From DATFVA01 sp963745945 (GTDB taxonomy: Bacteria > Bacteroidota > Ignavibacteria > Ignavibacteriales > Ignavibacteriaceae), in the NCBI GenBank assembly GCA_963745945.1, contig CAVUZG010000002.1, forward strand, positions 62,001-126,000: 64,000 bases of DNA, given 5' to 3'. Below the pieces are notes generated by a model that was given only the letters and a program-made list of their open reading frames with translations, was not told the DNA's origin and ran no database searches. Within the stretch, counting starts at the first letter, position 1; every line of letters starts with the position of its first letter. Positions 1 to 11,287 of the stretch are shown in pieces. The position numbers and the translations under genes were made by a program.

Positions 1-905
1 ACAGCTACTCTATGCCTTAAAACGTCGAGACAAATTCCACGGACATCCTCGGGAATCACATATCCTCTTCTTTTAATAAAAGCCATTGCTTTTGCACCAA
101 GCGCAAGATTTATTGAAGCTCTTGGTGAACCTCCGTAAGCAATTAAGTCCGTCAGTTTATCAAGACCAAATTCTTTTGGAGAACGAGTCGCAAAAACAAT
201 ATCGAGAATATACTTTTCAATTTTCTCATCAACATAAACATCGTGAATCAGGTTTCTCGCTTTAAGAATTTCCTGAACAGAAATAACAGGATTTATTTTA
301 TCTTCGACGAGATTAACATTCTGCCGCATAATTTTTAATTCTTCTTCGCGGGAAGGATAAGAGATCACAACCTTAAGCATAAACCTGTCCACCTGTGCTT
401 CAGGTAACGGATAAGTTCCCTCCTGCTCAATCGGGTTTTGTGTAGCTAGTACCAGAAAAGGCTCTTCAAGAAAGAAAGTTTCTTCACCAATTGTAACCTG
501 TCTTTCCTGCATTGCTTCAAGAAGTGCACTTTGAACTTTGGCAGGGGCACGGTTAATTTCATCTGCCAGAATAAAATTTGCAAAAAGAGGACCTTTGCGG
601 ATAAAGAAGTTTCCATCTTTCTGATTATAAATCATAGTGCCAACAAGATCAGCCGGAAGTAAATCAGGTGTAAACTGAATGCGCTGGAATTTTGCTTTCA
701 TCGCCGCCGCCAGGGATTTAATGGCTAGTGTTTTGGCAAGACCGGGAACACCTTCGAGCAAAATATGACCATTGCCTAAGAGTCCTACAATCAATCTTTC
801 AACCATAGCTTTTTGTCCTACTATCACTTTGCCGATTTCATTCATCAGCAAATCTATAAATGCGCTTTCCTGTTTGATTTTTTCATTAAGTGCAGAAATA
901 TCCAA
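1..905 (-). CDS. MoxR-family AAA+ ATPase (C-terminus cut by window edge)
   Basis: About 300 codons are visible; the C-terminus lies beyond base 1. MoxR ATPases are chaperone-like AAA+ proteins, often paired with von Willebrand A-domain partners. Visible motifs are the Walker A GVPGLAKT near residue 47, a Walker B/DEINRAP segment (LADEINRAPAKVQ) near residue 110, sensor motif ATQNPIEQEGTYPLPEAQ near residue 150, and RFMLK after it. The start is taken as TTG at 905 (reading LDISALNEKIKQ), which has AGGT eight bases upstream; no in-frame ATG fits the family N-terminus better. A good Bacteroidota promoter lies upstream at 974-1005. The family call is firm; the partner genes are outside the window. 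Confidence 0.93.
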   Translation of the reverse strand, partial: MDISALNEKIKQESAFIDLLMNEIGKVIVGQKAMVERLIVGLLGNGHILLEGVPGLAKTLAIKSLAAAMKAKFQRIQFTPDLLPADLVGTMIYNQKDGNFFIRKGPLFANFILADEINRAPAKVQSALLEAMQERQVTIGEETFFLEEPFLVLATQNPIEQEGTYPLPEAQVDRFMLKVVISYPSREEELKIMRQNVNLVEDKINPVISVQEILKARNLIHDVYVDEKIEKYILDIVFATRSPKEFGLDKLTDLIAYGGSPRASINLALGAKAMAFIKRRGYVIPEDVRGICLDVLRHRVA

Positions 906-973
906 GACTTTACCTCATCATTTTTATGAGTTAATCGTTTGTTAAAAGAAAATGTAATGTGATTAGACGAATC

Positions 974-1005
974 CAAACTTAAAAATGTTGCATTTCTTTT
1001 GCAAA
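974..1005 (-). promoter_or_regulatory. Bacteroidota-type promoter for the MoxR gene
   Basis: On the minus strand the sequence reads TTTG, 20 bases, then TAAGTTTG, matching the Bacteroidota consensus (-33 TTTG, -7 TAnnTTTG). The predicted start of transcription is about 60 bases before the TTG start codon. It rests on sequence match only. Confidence 0.5.
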
Positions 1006-1040
1006 AAGTTAAAGTGAGGGGGAAATTTTAGGATGAAGTG

Positions 1041-2222
1041 TTAATATTTCTGATCAACAGCAAAAACGCCAAACTTCAAATACCCTGTTTCCGGCATTGC
1101 AGGTAATTGAGGATGGTCCATAGAAGCGCCATTAAAATAAACCAGTTGAATTTTTCTTCCGGTTCTCACGGCCGCCTGGTTTACAACCTGCAAAAATTCA
1201 TCTTCTGAAATATGATGCGAACAGGATGAAGTAACAAGAAACCCATTTTCATTTAAAATCTGTAGTGCGAGTCGATTGAGTTTTTCATATCCTTTTTTTG
1301 CAACCGGAACTGATTTTCTGTTTTTTGCGAATGCGGGAGGATCAATCATCACAACATCAAAAAATTTCTTCTGATTTATGCACGATTCCAGGAAATCAAA
1401 CACATCACTTACAATAAAATCTGAATCTGTTGATAATTCATTAAGTCTGAAATTTTGTTTTGCATTTTCTATTTCATTAGAAGATGAGTCAACAAAAGTA
1501 ACAGAAGATGCCTCTGCTTTTGCTGCGTGCAACCCAAAACCTCCGGAATTACAGAATGCATCGAGAACACTCTTGCCTTTAGCAAACCTTTCCACAAAGA
1601 ACCTGTTATCCGACTGATCAAAATAAAAACCGGTTTTATGTCCTTTTTCAAAATCTATTTTATATTTTATTGAACCATCACTAATCACTTCACTAATCTT
1701 TTCACCAAAATAAATTTTATCCTCAATTGGCAGTCCTTCGAGTTTTCTGAAATATTCTTCATTCTTAGTGAAAATATTTTCGGCACTAAAATCGTTTTTT
1801 AAAATATCTACAATTAACCCGATATACTTTTCCATCCCGAACGAATAAATCTGCAGTACAAATGTATTGTTGTACTTATCTATAATTAAACCAGGTAGGA
1901 AATCACTCTCGCTGAACACCAGCCGGAACGAATTACGTTGAGGATATAAATTTTTTCTCAAATTGAAAGCATTATCTAATCTATTTTTAAATAATTCTTT
2001 TAAATCAAGAATCTTTTCATCTGAAAGAATTCTCACAGCTATTAATGAATTCTTATTATAAAACCCTGTTCCAAGAAAATTCTTTTTTGAATCGAATACT
2101 TCAACTAAATCGCCATTTTCAGGATTACCATCAACATCTGTAATCTCATTGCTGAAAACCCAGAGGTGCCCTATTTTAATTCTTCTTTCTTCATTCTTCT
2201 TCAGGTATATCTTTGCATTCAT
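1041..2222 (-). CDS. Class I rRNA large-subunit methyltransferase, RlmI family
   Basis: A 393-residue cytoplasmic SAM-dependent methyltransferase of the RlmI/RlmK type; E. coli RlmI makes m5C1962 in 23S rRNA. The N-terminal PUA domain starts with LKKNEERRIKIGHLWVFSNE. The Rossmann methyltransferase domain has motif I FCNSGGFGLHAAKAE, the motif MIDPPAFAKNRKSV, and SSCSHH near the C-terminus, as in the family. An upstream extension to 2333 is possible but would add 37 residues unlike the family and would run over a palindromic repeat at 2312-2336, so ATG 2222 is preferred. There is no clear ribosome binding site. The exact rRNA target is inferred from the family only. Confidence 0.88.
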   Translation of the reverse strand: MNAKIYLKKNEERRIKIGHLWVFSNEITDVDGNPENGDLVEVFDSKKNFLGTGFYNKNSLIAVRILSDEKILDLKELFKNRLDNAFNLRKNLYPQRNSFRLVFSESDFLPGLIIDKYNNTFVLQIYSFGMEKYIGLIVDILKNDFSAENIFTKNEEYFRKLEGLPIEDKIYFGEKISEVISDGSIKYKIDFEKGHKTGFYFDQSDNRFFVERFAKGKSVLDAFCNSGGFGLHAAKAEASSVTFVDSSSNEIENAKQNFRLNELSTDSDFIVSDVFDFLESCINQKKFFDVVMIDPPAFAKNRKSVPVAKKGYEKLNRLALQILNENGFLVTSSCSHHISEDEFLQVVNQAAVRTGRKIQLVYFNGASMDHPQLPAMPETGYLKFGVFAVDQKY

Positions 2223-2311
2223 TGGTTTACTTATTATTTGTAATTTTGAATTGTTAAATATAAGTCTCGTTCGATTAAAATATACTAAAAACGAGTCTGT
2301 TTTTATTAACT

Positions 2312-2336
2312 GATGCTGAAACAAGTTCAGCATGAC
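2312..2336. repeat. GTCA-type intergenic palindrome (stem TGCTGAA/TTCAGCA)
   Basis: On the minus strand it begins GTCATGCTGAA and closes TTCAGCATC, a nearly perfect hairpin. It lies between the divergent starts of the RlmI-like gene and the thiamine-binding gene, and shares the GTCA end with the repeats at 4306-4382 and 57.9-64 kb. Confidence 0.7.
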
Positions 2337-2356
2337 AAATCAATTGCGGAGAAGAT

Positions 2357-2662
2357 ATGAAAGTTTTAGTTGATTTATGTGTGGTGCCGATCGGTGTCGG
2401 AGTTTCTGTTTCATCTTATATTGCGAAGTGTGAAAAGATTCTTTCTGACGCAGGGTTAAAGACAATTCTACATTCGTACGGGACAAATATTGAAGGCGAA
2501 TGGGATGATGTTTTTGCAGCTATCAAAAAATGTCATCAGGAAATTCATAAGATGGGAGCTCCAAGAATTTCAACAACCTTAAGATTAGGAACACGAACCG
2601 ACAGAGATCAGACAATGGACGACAAAATTAAAAGTGTTCAGGAGAAACTAAATAATAACTGA
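2357..2662 (+). CDS. Thiamine-binding protein, MTH1187/YqgV (DUF77) family
   Basis: A 101-residue protein that covers the whole single-domain MTH1187 fold. Conserved stretches are VDLCVVPIGVGVSVSSYIA at the N-terminus, HSYGTNIEGEWDDVFAAI in the middle, and RISTTLRLGTRTDRDQTMDD near the end. Family members bind thiamine or hydroxymethylpyrimidine and are thought to take part in thiamine transport or salvage. The ATG at 2357 is preceded by GGAGAAG. The next gene starts 11 bases after its stop, so the two are probably cotranscribed. The family is clear; the exact ligand is not shown by the sequence. Confidence 0.87.
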   Translation: MKVLVDLCVVPIGVGVSVSSYIAKCEKILSDAGLKTILHSYGTNIEGEWDDVFAAIKKCHQEIHKMGAPRISTTLRLGTRTDRDQTMDDKIKSVQEKLNNN

Positions 2663-2673
2663 TATTTTCTTTT

Positions 2674-3534
2674 ATGGGAATCAAAAAAGCAAGTTTTAAA
2701 TTTCCTTTTTACGGATGGCTGGGGATTCTGTTGATTATTGTATTCTGGTGTTTGAACTGGTTCCTTTCAGGATTGCGGACTGACTGGGCTTTCTTTCCTT
2801 TATGGCTTGGCTTCTGTTTAACCATTGATGCAATTGTGTACTCCCGCAAAGGGACCTCACTTATAAAAAGAAACATTAAAAAATATATTTTACTTTTTAT
2901 AATCTCAGCTCCGGTATGGTGGTTATTTGAACTGTTTAATTCATTCACACAAAATTGGTTTTATGACGGCAAACAGTACTTCACTGATCTTCAATTCTTT
3001 ATTCTTGCTTCGATAAGTTTTTCAACTGTTATACCAGCTGTTTTTGAAACTGCAGAGTTAGCAGGAACTTTTAAGTGGATAAATATTTTAAAACTATCCC
3101 GAAAACTTGAGCCGACAAATAAAATAATCAGAGTATTTTTTATTCTTGGATTACTCACTCTTGCCCTTGAAATTGTTTTCCCAAAAGTATTTTATCCTTT
3201 TATCTGGATTACAGTTTACTTTCTGATAGAACCTATTAATATAAAATTGAATAATCGCAATTTACTGCAGTATACGAAAACCGGGAACTGGAAACCCGTT
3301 ATTTCATTGTGGATTGGTTGTTTGATTTGTGCTTTCTTCTGGGAGATGTGGAATTTTTATTCCTACCCCAAATGGTATTACCATCTTCCTATGGTAAATT
3401 TTTTGCATGTATTTGAGATGCCAGTATTTGGCTACATCGGTTATCTTCCTTTTTCACTTGAGCTTTTTGCAGTTTATAATTTTATTGTTGGAATATTCGG
3501 AGATAAAGATGGTAATTACGTTCAGCTGAATTAA
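2674..3534 (+). CDS. Polytopic membrane protein of unknown function
   Basis: A 286-residue protein with about seven or eight hydrophobic segments, rich in Trp, Phe and Tyr (for example PVWWLFELFNSFTQNWFYDG and CAFFWEMWNFYSYPKWYYHL). I do not recognise a named family. It has no signal peptide, no lipobox and no obvious catalytic motif. The repeated W-x-x-x-E-x-x-N-like pattern (WWLFELFNS and FFWEMWNFYS) suggests an internal duplication of two similar halves, with the acidic and Asn residues inside the membrane. It follows the thiamine-binding gene by 11 bases, but a role in thiamine uptake is only a guess. Confidence 0.75.
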   Translation: MGIKKASFKFPFYGWLGILLIIVFWCLNWFLSGLRTDWAFFPLWLGFCLTIDAIVYSRKGTSLIKRNIKKYILLFIISAPVWWLFELFNSFTQNWFYDGKQYFTDLQFFILASISFSTVIPAVFETAELAGTFKWINILKLSRKLEPTNKIIRVFFILGLLTLALEIVFPKVFYPFIWITVYFLIEPINIKLNNRNLLQYTKTGNWKPVISLWIGCLICAFFWEMWNFYSYPKWYYHLPMVNFLHVFEMPVFGYIGYLPFSLELFAVYNFIVGIFGDKDGNYVQLN

Positions 3535-3591
3535 AAATTATTCGTAGGTTAGAACCGTGAATTAATGAATTTTTATTAAATAGAAAAAAGC

Positions 3592-4248
3592 ATGCATCAA
3601 TTTAAAGGAATTATTTTTGATATAGACGGAACATTAACATCAACGAATGATTTGATTTTTGCTTCATTTAATTTTATCACAAAAAAGTATCTGGGTAAAA
3701 CTTTTTCAGATGAAGAAATATTAAAGTGGTTTGGTCCTACAGAAGATGTGATTTTAAAAGAGTTTTGCGGAGATGATTATGAAAAAGCCCGCGAAGAATA
3801 TTATAAATTTTATTCGGACAATCATTTTATGGCAGATATTTATCCGGGAATAAAAGAAATTCTTGATGAATTAAAAGCAAATGGAGTTCTTCTATCAATT
3901 TACACGGGAAAAGGTAAAGAAGCAGCTACAATTACACTTAAGAAATTAAATATATACAAGTATTTTGATTTAATAATCACCGGGGATGAAGTTAAAGAGC
4001 ATAAACCTTCTCCGGAAGGTATAGAAATTTTCCTCGATAAATTCAATCTAAAAAAGGATGAAGTAATTATGATTGGCGATTCACCTTCCGATATAAAAGC
4101 AGCGCATTCAGCGGGAGTGAAAGTTGCTTCGGTTTTGTGGGATAGTCTTTCGAAAAATAAAGTGCTCAAAATGGACAGTGATTTTGTCTTCCACACAGTA
4201 GAGGAATTAAAATATTTTCTGTTCTCAAATAATTCTATAAACCATTAA
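3592..4248 (+). CDS. HAD-superfamily phosphatase (phosphoglycolate-phosphatase-like)
   Basis: A 218-residue cytoplasmic HAD hydrolase with a helical cap, of the Gph/PpaX group. All four HAD motifs are present: I FDIDGTLTSTN near residue 9 with the nucleophile Asp, II with SIYTGKGK near residue 100, III Lys in HKPSPEG near residue 138, and IV MIGDSPSDIKAAHSAG near residue 160. The substrate (phosphoglycolate, pyrophosphate or a sugar phosphate) cannot be told from the sequence. It stands 57 bases after the membrane-protein gene and is followed by palindromic repeats at 4306-4382. Confidence 0.88.
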   Translation: MHQFKGIIFDIDGTLTSTNDLIFASFNFITKKYLGKTFSDEEILKWFGPTEDVILKEFCGDDYEKAREEYYKFYSDNHFMADIYPGIKEILDELKANGVLLSIYTGKGKEAATITLKKLNIYKYFDLIITGDEVKEHKPSPEGIEIFLDKFNLKKDEVIMIGDSPSDIKAAHSAGVKVASVLWDSLSKNKVLKMDSDFVFHTVEELKYFLFSNNSINH

Positions 4249-4305
4249 AACTGTTTCTCTCCAATTCTTGGAGTGTCACAGAAGCAGTCACAAAAGTTTA
4301 TTTTT

Positions 4306-4331
4306 GTCAACCTGAACTCGTTTCAGGTTCT
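4306..4331 (+). repeat. GTCA...TCT palindrome (stem ACCTGAA/TTCAGGT)
   Basis: Reads GTCAACCTGAAC, loop, GTTTCAGGTTCT. It is the left half of a convergent pair whose right half is at 4357-4382, in the 168-base gap between the convergent HAD and barrel genes, where it may also act as a terminator hairpin. Confidence 0.7.
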
Positions 4332-4356
4332 GGTTTTAATTCTATTTCGAAAAATT

Positions 4357-4382
4357 AGATTCCGAAATAAATTCGGAATGAC
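4357..4382 (-). repeat. GTCA...TCT palindrome (stem TTCCGAA/TTCGGAA)
   Basis: On the plus strand it reads AGATTCCGAA, loop, TTCGGAATGAC, so on the minus strand it starts GTCATTCCGAA and ends TTCGGAATCT. It is inverted relative to 4306-4331, forming a tail-to-tail pair 25 bases apart. Confidence 0.7.
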
Positions 4383-4416
4383 AGCATTGAGACAGCCTCT
4401 ATTAATAAATTGCTCT

Positions 4417-5788
4417 TTACTCTACCCCGGAATTATCACCACTGCTGCTAAAATTAAAAGGATAAACAAAATAAACCCTTGGTTCTATTCTCTTCTGCGG
4501 GATGTAATCAATTATATTTTTGTCAGCATCACGTAAAGGAGCAAAAGTCCAATCGTAAACGAGTGAAACAACAATAAACTCAACCGGTTTATATCCTAAT
4601 TCGAAAAACAAATATGATCTATCATCAAGTTTAAAGATTGCTGATTCATTTCCGATATTTGTTTTATCATACCCTGCTCTAACAAGGAAAGGAGTATTAT
4701 CAGGTGAGATTTCTGTACTTAAGTGAAGGATACCGCTCGAAGGAGTTTTATCAAGTCTCTGGTAGCTTCCAATAATATCAAACATTCCAAGAACATTAAC
4801 GCCAAGTTCACCGAAAATTCCATTATCGGCATTTTCATTAAGTTCGAGTCTTTGAATTTTGCTATGAACATTTCCGGATTGTCCTAATTGAAATCTATCC
4901 AACTCATAAAAGGAATTAAAGTAAGACGGGATGTATTGCTTCTGATTAAATCTTCTTTCAAGTTTAGCATGCGCGCTTATTAAACCTAGCGGATTAAGTT
5001 CTCCAATAATTCCGGTTGCAACGCCACTTCCGTAATCCAGTATCTTCGCGTAATCTGCATAAACTTCCAGGTTAAACATCGGAATTGAAATTAATGGAAG
5101 TCCGATATCTGCTCCAACGATATTCACAGAACCTTTATCTGATGTCGCAGTAAAATTATTTGTTAGTGCTGTTATAATCCCCTGCAATAATTCCTGCTTT
5201 ATCATTATAATCTCCTGCATAAGATAAACCTACTTCAAGATTACCTATAATAGGAATTTCGCTAAGAGATGAAAATTTGAGAGGACGAACATAACCTCTT
5301 AATCCTAAAACTCCTGCCTCCGCAAATGAACTGTAAATAGATTCAAAACCCATCTGACCAAAATCAATATCAAGAGTCAGTCCTGTTTTCCTTGCATCAA
5401 TCGTAGGGCTGTTGTTGTAAGCATACATAATACTTCCGTGACCAAGAGTATAATAATCAAGAGCACCAAGCTTAACATATAAGGGATCATTTTTAAAACC
5501 ATATCTTACGTATCGAACAACACTTAAATAATCTGAAAAAGTATTAAAATTTTCTTTTCTGATATTTCCATTTTTATCGAAATCCATCATCAGATCGAGA
5601 CCGACACCAAAATTTGCGAAAGAAATTTCTGGTGTAAAATGAAGAGTGTAATAAAGCTGACCATCAATCCAGTTTAATCCTAGTCCTCCTTCAAGTTTTC
5701 CATTATCAGGTAATGGATATTCATTAAACTGGGCTTTTGTAAAAAAGGAAATGAAAACTATAAAAAGAATAGTAAATGATTTCTTCAC
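4417..5788 (-). CDS. Predicted outer-membrane beta-barrel protein (one frameshift)
   Basis: A protein of about 455 residues with a Sec signal peptide (MKKSFTILFIVFISFFTKAQ) followed by alternating beta-strand-like sequence with many Tyr, Gly and Asp turns, ending near an aromatic residue; this fits an outer-membrane barrel of unknown role. The reading frame breaks at a run of four G (minus strand) at 5179-5182. Removing one G joins ...KAGI to ITALTNNFTATSDKG and gives one uninterrupted protein. Otherwise the two halves overlap by 65 bases. It lies 108 bases after the C25 peptidase gene on the same strand and could be its last operon partner. I do not recognise a named family. Confidence 0.72.
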
Positions 5789-5896
5789 TCTAAACTCCTG
5801 GTTAGATTAAATTCTTATATCAACAAGAACAAATATATATATTTTATTTAATTCACTATTGCAGGAGTTATAAAATCCTGAATCAATTTTTTATAC

Positions 5897-8800
5897 TCAT
5901 CGTATAATAGCAAGTTTCTGAGTTACAGATTCAGTTTTATCATTCTTTTTTATGTACATTCTATAGAAGTAAACCCCGTTTGCCAGGAGATCCCCATCCT
6001 GATCTTTTCCATCCCAGTAAATCCTGTTAAAGTCGGAATTCAATTCAGATGAATTTCTTTGAATCACCTTGACTAATCTGCCTGCAACAGTATAAACATT
6101 TATCTTAAGTTCATCCGGAATTTGTGTAAGCTTAAAGGTGAAATAAGTTTCTCCCGAAAATGGATTGGGGTAATTATACACAAAGAGAAGTTTAGTATCA
6201 GAAAGAACAGTAAAAGTTCTTGTTACACCTGCAGAATCATTAAAATTTCCCGCTTCATTTTTTGCCAGAAGATTAATTGAATAATCTCCATCAGTTAAAT
6301 GAGGTGTATATTGCACAACCATTTTAGGATTATTAGCATTAAACTGGTAAGTGAGATTCTGATTATTTGCATAATATAATGGCTTATCATCAAACCTTAT
6401 TGACAACGCCGTAGTATCTGTAATCGGGAGAAATGAAGGATCATTCACCTCAATTTTTATTACCGGATTTGATGAAACAAAATCGCCGTCATAAACAGGA
6501 ACACCGTCAAACGTAAGATTAACTGTGGGTTTTGAGGAATCGCTTTGTACGTAAAAAGGTATTGCGAAAATATTATTGTCTTTATAAATCTCAGAAATTT
6601 TATCCGCCGGATCAATTTTAATGTAGAATTGATTTGTGCCTGTTAGACCTATAGTATTATAAGTTACAGCAAAACTTTTCTTCTCAAAAGATGTTAAGCT
6701 GGTTTACAAAATTATCCAGAACAGTTTCACGTGAGTTATCTGATTTTACTACTTCAACCATAACATTAAAGCTGTCTGCGGATGAGTCTCCAACATTATA
6801 GACATCAAAATGAAGAGTTACATCATCCCCAACATTTACAGTATCCTTATCAATCGAAACCGCCTGATAATTAGTTCCAAGTTCGGGAAGAGATTTATAG
6901 TTAACTCCGAATGATTTCATTTGAGGAGACTCTTTAAGGTCATTGGCTTGAAATTCAGCTAGAATTCTAATATTAGGATAATTTTTGGCAGATACCCAAC
7001 TAAGGTCAGCAATTCCATTATTAAAATTCAATTGTGAGAGAGTGTCTATTGAATTATCTGATTTTATCCCGATAGGATAGTACTTGATTATAGATCCATT
7101 AGGAAGTGAGTCCATTTTAGTAGCAATATTCCAATTTGAGGAATTCTTAATTAAAGGAAATTTTATCCAACCATGATCACTGATAACAATTTTGTTTGTT
7201 TCAGTTGAAGCTATACCATTAAATCTTTTCTTAAAAGATTCAGGAACAGTCCCTATTGCAGCACCTTTTTTTCCAATGATACACCAGGAATCACGGTAAA
7301 GAATACTATCAGCATAATAACTTCCCATTGTTTTGAGTGCCTGTCTAACTGGACTACCAATTGCCCCAAGAACGGCTTGCTGTCCATCCGCACAAATGGT
7401 CATAGCCAGCATAGTTCCCGTGGAAAGTGAATCAATATAATTAATAAGAAGAGTATCTGAATTTGAATTCCAAAACAGGAAATATCTAAAATCTGTGGGC
7501 TCCAATGTAGTAGAATCTATTACTGCAGTTGCAATTCCCCAATAGTAGGTATTTGGAAGAACTTCATTATAGTTAAACTTTATTGATCCAAACTCTCCAT
7601 CATCCGAACCAGCAGAACTTAGTGCTAAAATATTATTTTGAGTGACAAGTTTCCAAGAATTTTTTAATGAGTCAAAAGAAATATTTGAGGTTTCAACATC
7701 ATTCGGGTTAAAGGAATTATCAAATAACCAATTTACATTAGTATTCTTATTAAACAATGAATATGAGTCCGACCATGATGATTGTTCAAAATTCAGTCGC
7801 GCTCTCCACCAGTAACGTTTGTCGAGTTGATTAAATTGTACTGGCAATGCAGAATAAACAGAATCCAGATTAACGGTATACTGAGTAGAATTGTTAAAGA
7901 ATTCATTATCGGAAACTTCAACAATAAAAGAAGAAATATCATTATTTAAGAAAACCGGATTTAAAAACCTCAAAGTATCCAAGGCCGGGTTGTAAAAATT
8001 TTCAGATTCAAGAGGTCGTACAGAAGTGGAATAAACCAGATAAGTATATTGTTCCTGGTTATCATCCTCATACATCTCATCAATTTGATTGTATTTATCT
8101 ATTACAACATTAAATGTATGCTCACCCACCTTACCACTAATTGGAATTGTTATAAGTATACTTTTTTGAAATAATGGAGAAATTATTTTTATATCTTTTG
8201 CAAAATCAACAGAGTTCAGATAATTATCCGTGAAAGAAATGAGAACTGAATCCTGAGTAACTTTTCCAAGATTGTAAATATTGACCTGAATTGTCACGGA
8301 ATCATTCATATCTGAAGGATTTGCGCCTACTATTGAAAATGACTTAGGCAAGACAACAAAATTAGGTTTTAAAGGAAGTGCAAAAGATACCAGTGGATCA
8401 CCAAAGTAAGTATTACAATAATTAAAAACCCTGTTTACATCATTTACACCGTATTGATTTAATAATTCCAGTTTACTTTCATAATGTGCTTGCGAAATAA
8501 TTAAAACTGAATCAATCAACAATTTTTTATAAAATAATTTTGGGACTGTTACAGAAGTTGAACTGTAACCCCAACTCGCATTGCCTAAATATGCAATAGC
8601 TTGTCCGTCATTAGAGCCGGAAATAAAAAGCTCACTGAATGCATCTACCCCAGGTTCAGCAAATTTTCCTGTTGAGCAACCAAAATCAGATATTAATGGA
8701 AACCTGTCATTAAATATATTTTTTAGGTCAGAGACAGAAACAACTCCGTTATCCCAGGTTTCTGTTCCACTATGACCAAGATATGACATAAACAATGCGC

Positions 8801-11279
8801 TACTGTCTAAAACATTTTGGATCTGACCTAATGAATAAGGGCCAAAATTAGTAGGGGGATTAACAGTTTTGTAAAAATGTGTAGCTTTTCCACCTACCGG
8901 GGCAGGTGTTACATAATTATTTTTAATAAAATCATTTGTTGATTTTAATTGAGCAAGTTGATTAGTATCTGCCGGATCACCCCCGCTGAAAAATATAAAC
9001 TGCTTATTAAATTCATCATATCGTCTTGTTAAATAAATTTGATGTTTATTTAAATATCGCATCACTTCATCATTGGTCTCAGCAGGAATTCTACCCACAT
9101 ACATTTGTGGGAGATTAATATTCGTTGAATCCCACATAGTAAACCATGTATCACTTACAGGGAAACCATAAGATGGCACAAGATTTTTTCTATCTACTAC
9201 AGGAGGTGGAGTTGTTTTTTTCTTATAGTCGTAATTTGCATCACCGATAAGTAGTAGATAAGATGGTGCGGGTGCAGGCCAATTTGAATAAGCATATGCT
9301 AAAAAATCTTTTATTGCTTCAGGTTTGTTATAGCCATAAGAAAATTCATCAAAAATATCATCAACATATATCAATTTTGTTCTTAAATTATAATTAATAT
9401 TTATAAAATTATAATATGCGTTCACCGAACTCTGAAGCAGTTTATTAGATATTATTATTTCATCAGCTCCGCTTGTCTGATTACGTAGGTCTTCAAACAA
9501 TTTTTTATTGACGAATATCGGTTCTAATGTTGAGTTACTATTCATGATCAAATATTCGTCGTCTGAAGAAACAGTGTCAGCAAAAGTCAAGACAGAACCT
9601 GTTACAGTAAAGGATTTAATCTGTTTTAAACTTGGTTTAATTTTATAAACAAGCACTTGAGATTGTGGTGCAGTTACATTTTCCACTTTAATAATTCTTA
9701 GATTGTCTTGATAACCGGATCCAACCCTTATAAGTAATGAATCATTAACAGCAACATTATAACGCTCATAGTCAAAATCCACCCAGTCAATCAAAGCCTG
9801 GTGAAAAACTGAAGCGTCATTAGGAAGTCCGAAAATACGGATAATATTATTACCAGAACTTAACTGGTCAGAATTATATTGTGAAGAAAAATTTACAGTT
9901 TGCTTAAAATTAAATACGATTGTGTCCTGTGGAGTTGTCGAATTAATGCTCATTCCGAAACGATGAGCATTTGTAACAACATTATCTGCAGAATAGCTAA
10001 TCAGTCTTGAAGTGATATAAACTGGTTTATTAGGAACTATATCAGAACAAGTGACATTAATTGAGCTCGATCCTGATTGCCCCCGTACCAGCCAGGTCCA
10101 TACTTTGTTTTCCTGCCAGAATGGGAGTTGAACTCTCGGCTGCACAGCATCATAGTACCATAAACGCTGGTCATTTTCAAAATGATTAAATGCAATATGA
10201 GATTTCAGAGTATCGGATATACCTGAAGGGCTGGAATTTTGAATGAAGATTCTTTCCCCATTACTTCCGCTCCAGTTTAACCAAATCGTTGTAGTGTCTG
10301 AATAGCGGTCCATATAATTTTTATAATCTTCCCCTGTTGAAACGATTTCACGATAATTTTCACCACTATAATTTTTTGTAGAATAAAATTCTATGTAATC
10401 CCCCTGATCAAATGAAAGATCATTTTCACCAAAAACGTATAACGGAATTTCTGTTCCTTTTTCATATATCTTTAATTTTAATGGATTTACCGAGGATGGA
10501 TCTACCCCATAACTAACCAAATCATTATATGTAATTCTATAAATTCCATCCCTTAGTAAGTTTAGTTTTACATATTCTGAATTATAATCTATCCAGTTAT
10601 CACTTGAATCATTTATTGAATAATTTCTGCGAGATCTATATTGATCAGCTGTTTTAAAATTTACTATTTCTTTTTGAAGTGTACTATTATAATACTGCGA
10701 AGAGACAGTGCTGTGAACAAATGGTTTTACTGATCCAAGATTCATTTCAACCTGGACTGATATTAATTCAATTAAACTTCTCTCTTTCCATTTATAACGG
10801 TATTGATTCACACGTAAAGCAACGCAGTAGTATCCTCTCAGCCAGGTGTAACCAATAATTTCACAAATATTGTCAGGATAAATAACAGATCTTGAATACC
10901 TCGGGTTAATTTGAGATCTGGAATAATACATTACTGTATCTTTTAATAATACATTTGGATTTGCTTCTGGCTGAACATTTTGCAAAACTTCTGTTTTGAC
11001 ATTATTGATTTTAAGATTTACTTTACTATTAGGCGGTATTGCAATAAAGAAAGTTTTTGAAGGAAGATCCGGAGAACCTGGAGAACTTTCATCCATATGA
11101 TTGACAAACTCTAGCGTTCTTAAGCTTTCCCCTTCCAATGTCAACGGAATTGGTTGAAGTTTAATGTTAAGAAATACTTTATCGGCTGCAGCCTCAACTT
11201 TTACAAAGTCTTCTTGTGCATAAGTACTAATAAAGATTTGCAGCAAAAAAAGTACAACAAATTCTATTTTAAGATTCAT
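5897..11279 (-). CDS. Secreted C25 (gingipain/PorU-like) cysteine peptidase with C-terminal sorting domain (one frameshift)
   Basis: A protein of roughly 1,790 residues with a signal peptide (ending STYAQ). A beta-rich propeptide-like region is followed by a C25 peptidase domain with LLIGDANYDY near residue 685, the catalytic His in SYLGHSGTETW near 833 and the catalytic Cys in DFGCSTGKF near 867; the spacing of about 34 residues resembles gingipain R. CARDB-like domains come next, then a FlgD-like/type A sorting domain with YNYPNPFSGETYF and a last strand TQKLAIIR. The frame breaks at about 6694-6695: dropping one base joins DNFVNQL to TSFEKKSFAVTYN, continuing to the sorting domain. The substrate is unknown. 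PorU, the sortase of type IX secretion, is a C25 protein, but it usually lacks such a C-terminal domain, so a secreted peptidase or surface adhesin is also possible. It starts 8 bases after the WecG-like gene. Confidence 0.82.
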
Positions 11280-11287
11280 ATCCGGTG

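Noticed and set aside
2223..2333. Longer N-terminus for the RlmI-like protein
   Set aside because: It would translate the palindromic element at 2312-2336 and lacks family similarity; ATG 2222 opens the PUA domain.
4273..4536. Short plus-strand frame after the HAD gene
   Set aside because: Runs over two palindromes and into the convergent barrel gene; no signal of coding.
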